From positions 1,984,001 to 2,048,000 of the forward strand of contig NZ_CP028811.1 in the NCBI RefSeq assembly GCF_003055625.1: a stretch of DNA of 64,000 bases, written 5' to 3'. Shown here piece by piece: positions 63,514-64,000 of the stretch. The translations under genes were made by a program, and so were the position numbers. Origin of the DNA: Flavobacterium magnum (lineage in GTDB: Bacteria; Bacteroidota; Bacteroidia; Flavobacteriales; Flavobacteriaceae). The notes beneath the pieces were generated by a model. The model had not been told where the DNA came from. It worked only from the letters and a program-made list of their open reading frames with translations, and searched no databases. The first letter of the stretch is position 1. Each line of letters starts with the position of its first letter.

Positions 63514-63543
63514 AAAAAAAGCTGAACCGTTGCGTTCAGCTTT
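63514..63543 (-). terminator. Terminator of tRNA-Pro
   Basis: On the minus strand GCTGAAC (63540-63534) pairs with GTTCAGC (63527-63521) and is followed by seven T. Confidence 0.85.
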
Positions 63544-63550
63544 CTGTTGG

Positions 63551-63625
63551 TCGGGGTGGCAGGATTCGAACCTGCGGCCTCCTGCTCCCAAAGCAGGCGC
63601 GATAACCGGGCTACGCTACACCCCG
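63551..63625 (-). tRNA. tRNA-Pro (UGG anticodon)
   Basis: 75 nt on the minus strand, with acceptor stem CGGGGTG/CACCCCG, a D arm, and anticodon stem CCTGC/GCAGG enclosing loop TTTGGGA (anticodon TGG). The T arm is GCAGG-TTCGAAT-CCTGC and the discriminator base is A. The next three bases (63548-63550) encode CCA. A complete promoter and a terminator flank it. Confidence 0.97.
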
Positions 63626-63634
63626 AAGACGGTG

Positions 63635-63663
63635 CAAATATAGGATTAAATTTCGTTATGCAA
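63635..63663 (-). promoter_or_regulatory. Promoter of tRNA-Pro
   Basis: On the minus strand: TTG (63663-63661), an 18-nt spacer, TATATTTG (63642-63635), 9 bp before the tRNA 5' end. Confidence 0.7.
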
Positions 63664-63864
63664 AATAAAAAACAGGAAAGTTAGAATATCGGCAAACCGA
63701 AAGTTCGGAAGCTGCCGGCATCGCTTCCGACGTCGCGAAGTACACATTTTGCCTGTCTCTCTATCCCGTTAATCTTCGGTCCGGCTTCTTTATAACTTCA
63801 TAATAAATCTTGATAACTCGCTGGCGCAAAATCGGCAATTATGCGTTAATTTAGCGCACGTTAA

Positions 63865-64000
<136 letters not shown>

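Overview
The window looks like the chromosome of a flavobacterium (Bacteroidetes, probably Flavobacterium or a close relative). The evidence is the set of protein families seen: a type IX secretion (T9SS) C-terminal sorting domain, an RprX/RprY-type two-component pair, a YtxJ bacillithiol protein, a VF530/DUF2132 protein and a BlaI/M56 pair. In addition, many genes are preceded by the Bacteroidetes -7 promoter element TAnnTTTG, often with a TTG about 18-22 nt upstream. No phage, insertion sequence or CRISPR array was seen. One tRNA (Pro, UGG) is present. Assignments come from reading motifs and recalling families; no database was searched.

Layout. 1-4744 (minus) is the N-terminal part of a giant secreted repeat protein that runs off the left edge. 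5.0-7.2 kb holds a membrane-anchored AraC regulator, a DoxX protein and a lipoprotein. 7.3-11.0 kb (minus) holds small cytosolic proteins (bPH, DUF3050, DUF1801, DinB) and an arsenic operon: arsR, DUF6428, a 44-residue membrane miniprotein, arsC. 11.1-13.2 kb holds a histidine kinase built on a 21-residue repeat, a membrane protein and an 11-bp tandem repeat. 13.2-17.7 kb holds a secreted amidotransferase-like protein and a T9SS cargo protein. 17.7-21.7 kb holds a glycosyltransferase, coaE and the rprX-rprY pair. 21.8-28.8 kb is a long minus-strand run: thioesterase, miaA, exonuclease/GIY-YIG, YggS, DUF1015, 3-hydroxybutyryl-CoA dehydrogenase and a Gfo/Idh oxidoreductase.

29.0-38.9 kb holds pcm, smpB, a possible small RNA, VF530, an acetyltransferase with an aldose-epimerase-like protein, an M1 peptidase, a PfpI protein, and divergent clpB and ytxJ. 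39.1-45.4 kb holds the two agmatine-to-putrescine enzymes, a lipoprotein, fahA and glyA. 45.5-50.1 kb holds a BlaI repressor, an M56 peptidase and an outer-membrane receptor. 50.1-56.8 kb holds miaE, acetyl- and methyltransferases, an MFS exporter and a DPP-IV-type peptidase. 57.2-61.8 kb is a compact cyanophycin locus (synthetase divergent from cyanophycinase plus isoaspartyl peptidase). The right end carries a short-chain dehydrogenase, an AraC protein, tRNA-Pro and the start of trxB.

The most unusual non-coding signals are these. A dispersed intergenic hairpin repeat occurs in three copies (21.7, 39.0 and 42.5 kb), with conserved arms and a core stem that differs between copies but stays paired. 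Two identical 11-bp palindromes sit 32 bp apart between clpB and ytxJ. A promoter-terminator unit near 30.3 kb has no evident gene. A 44-codon gene fits exactly between DUF6428 and arsC.
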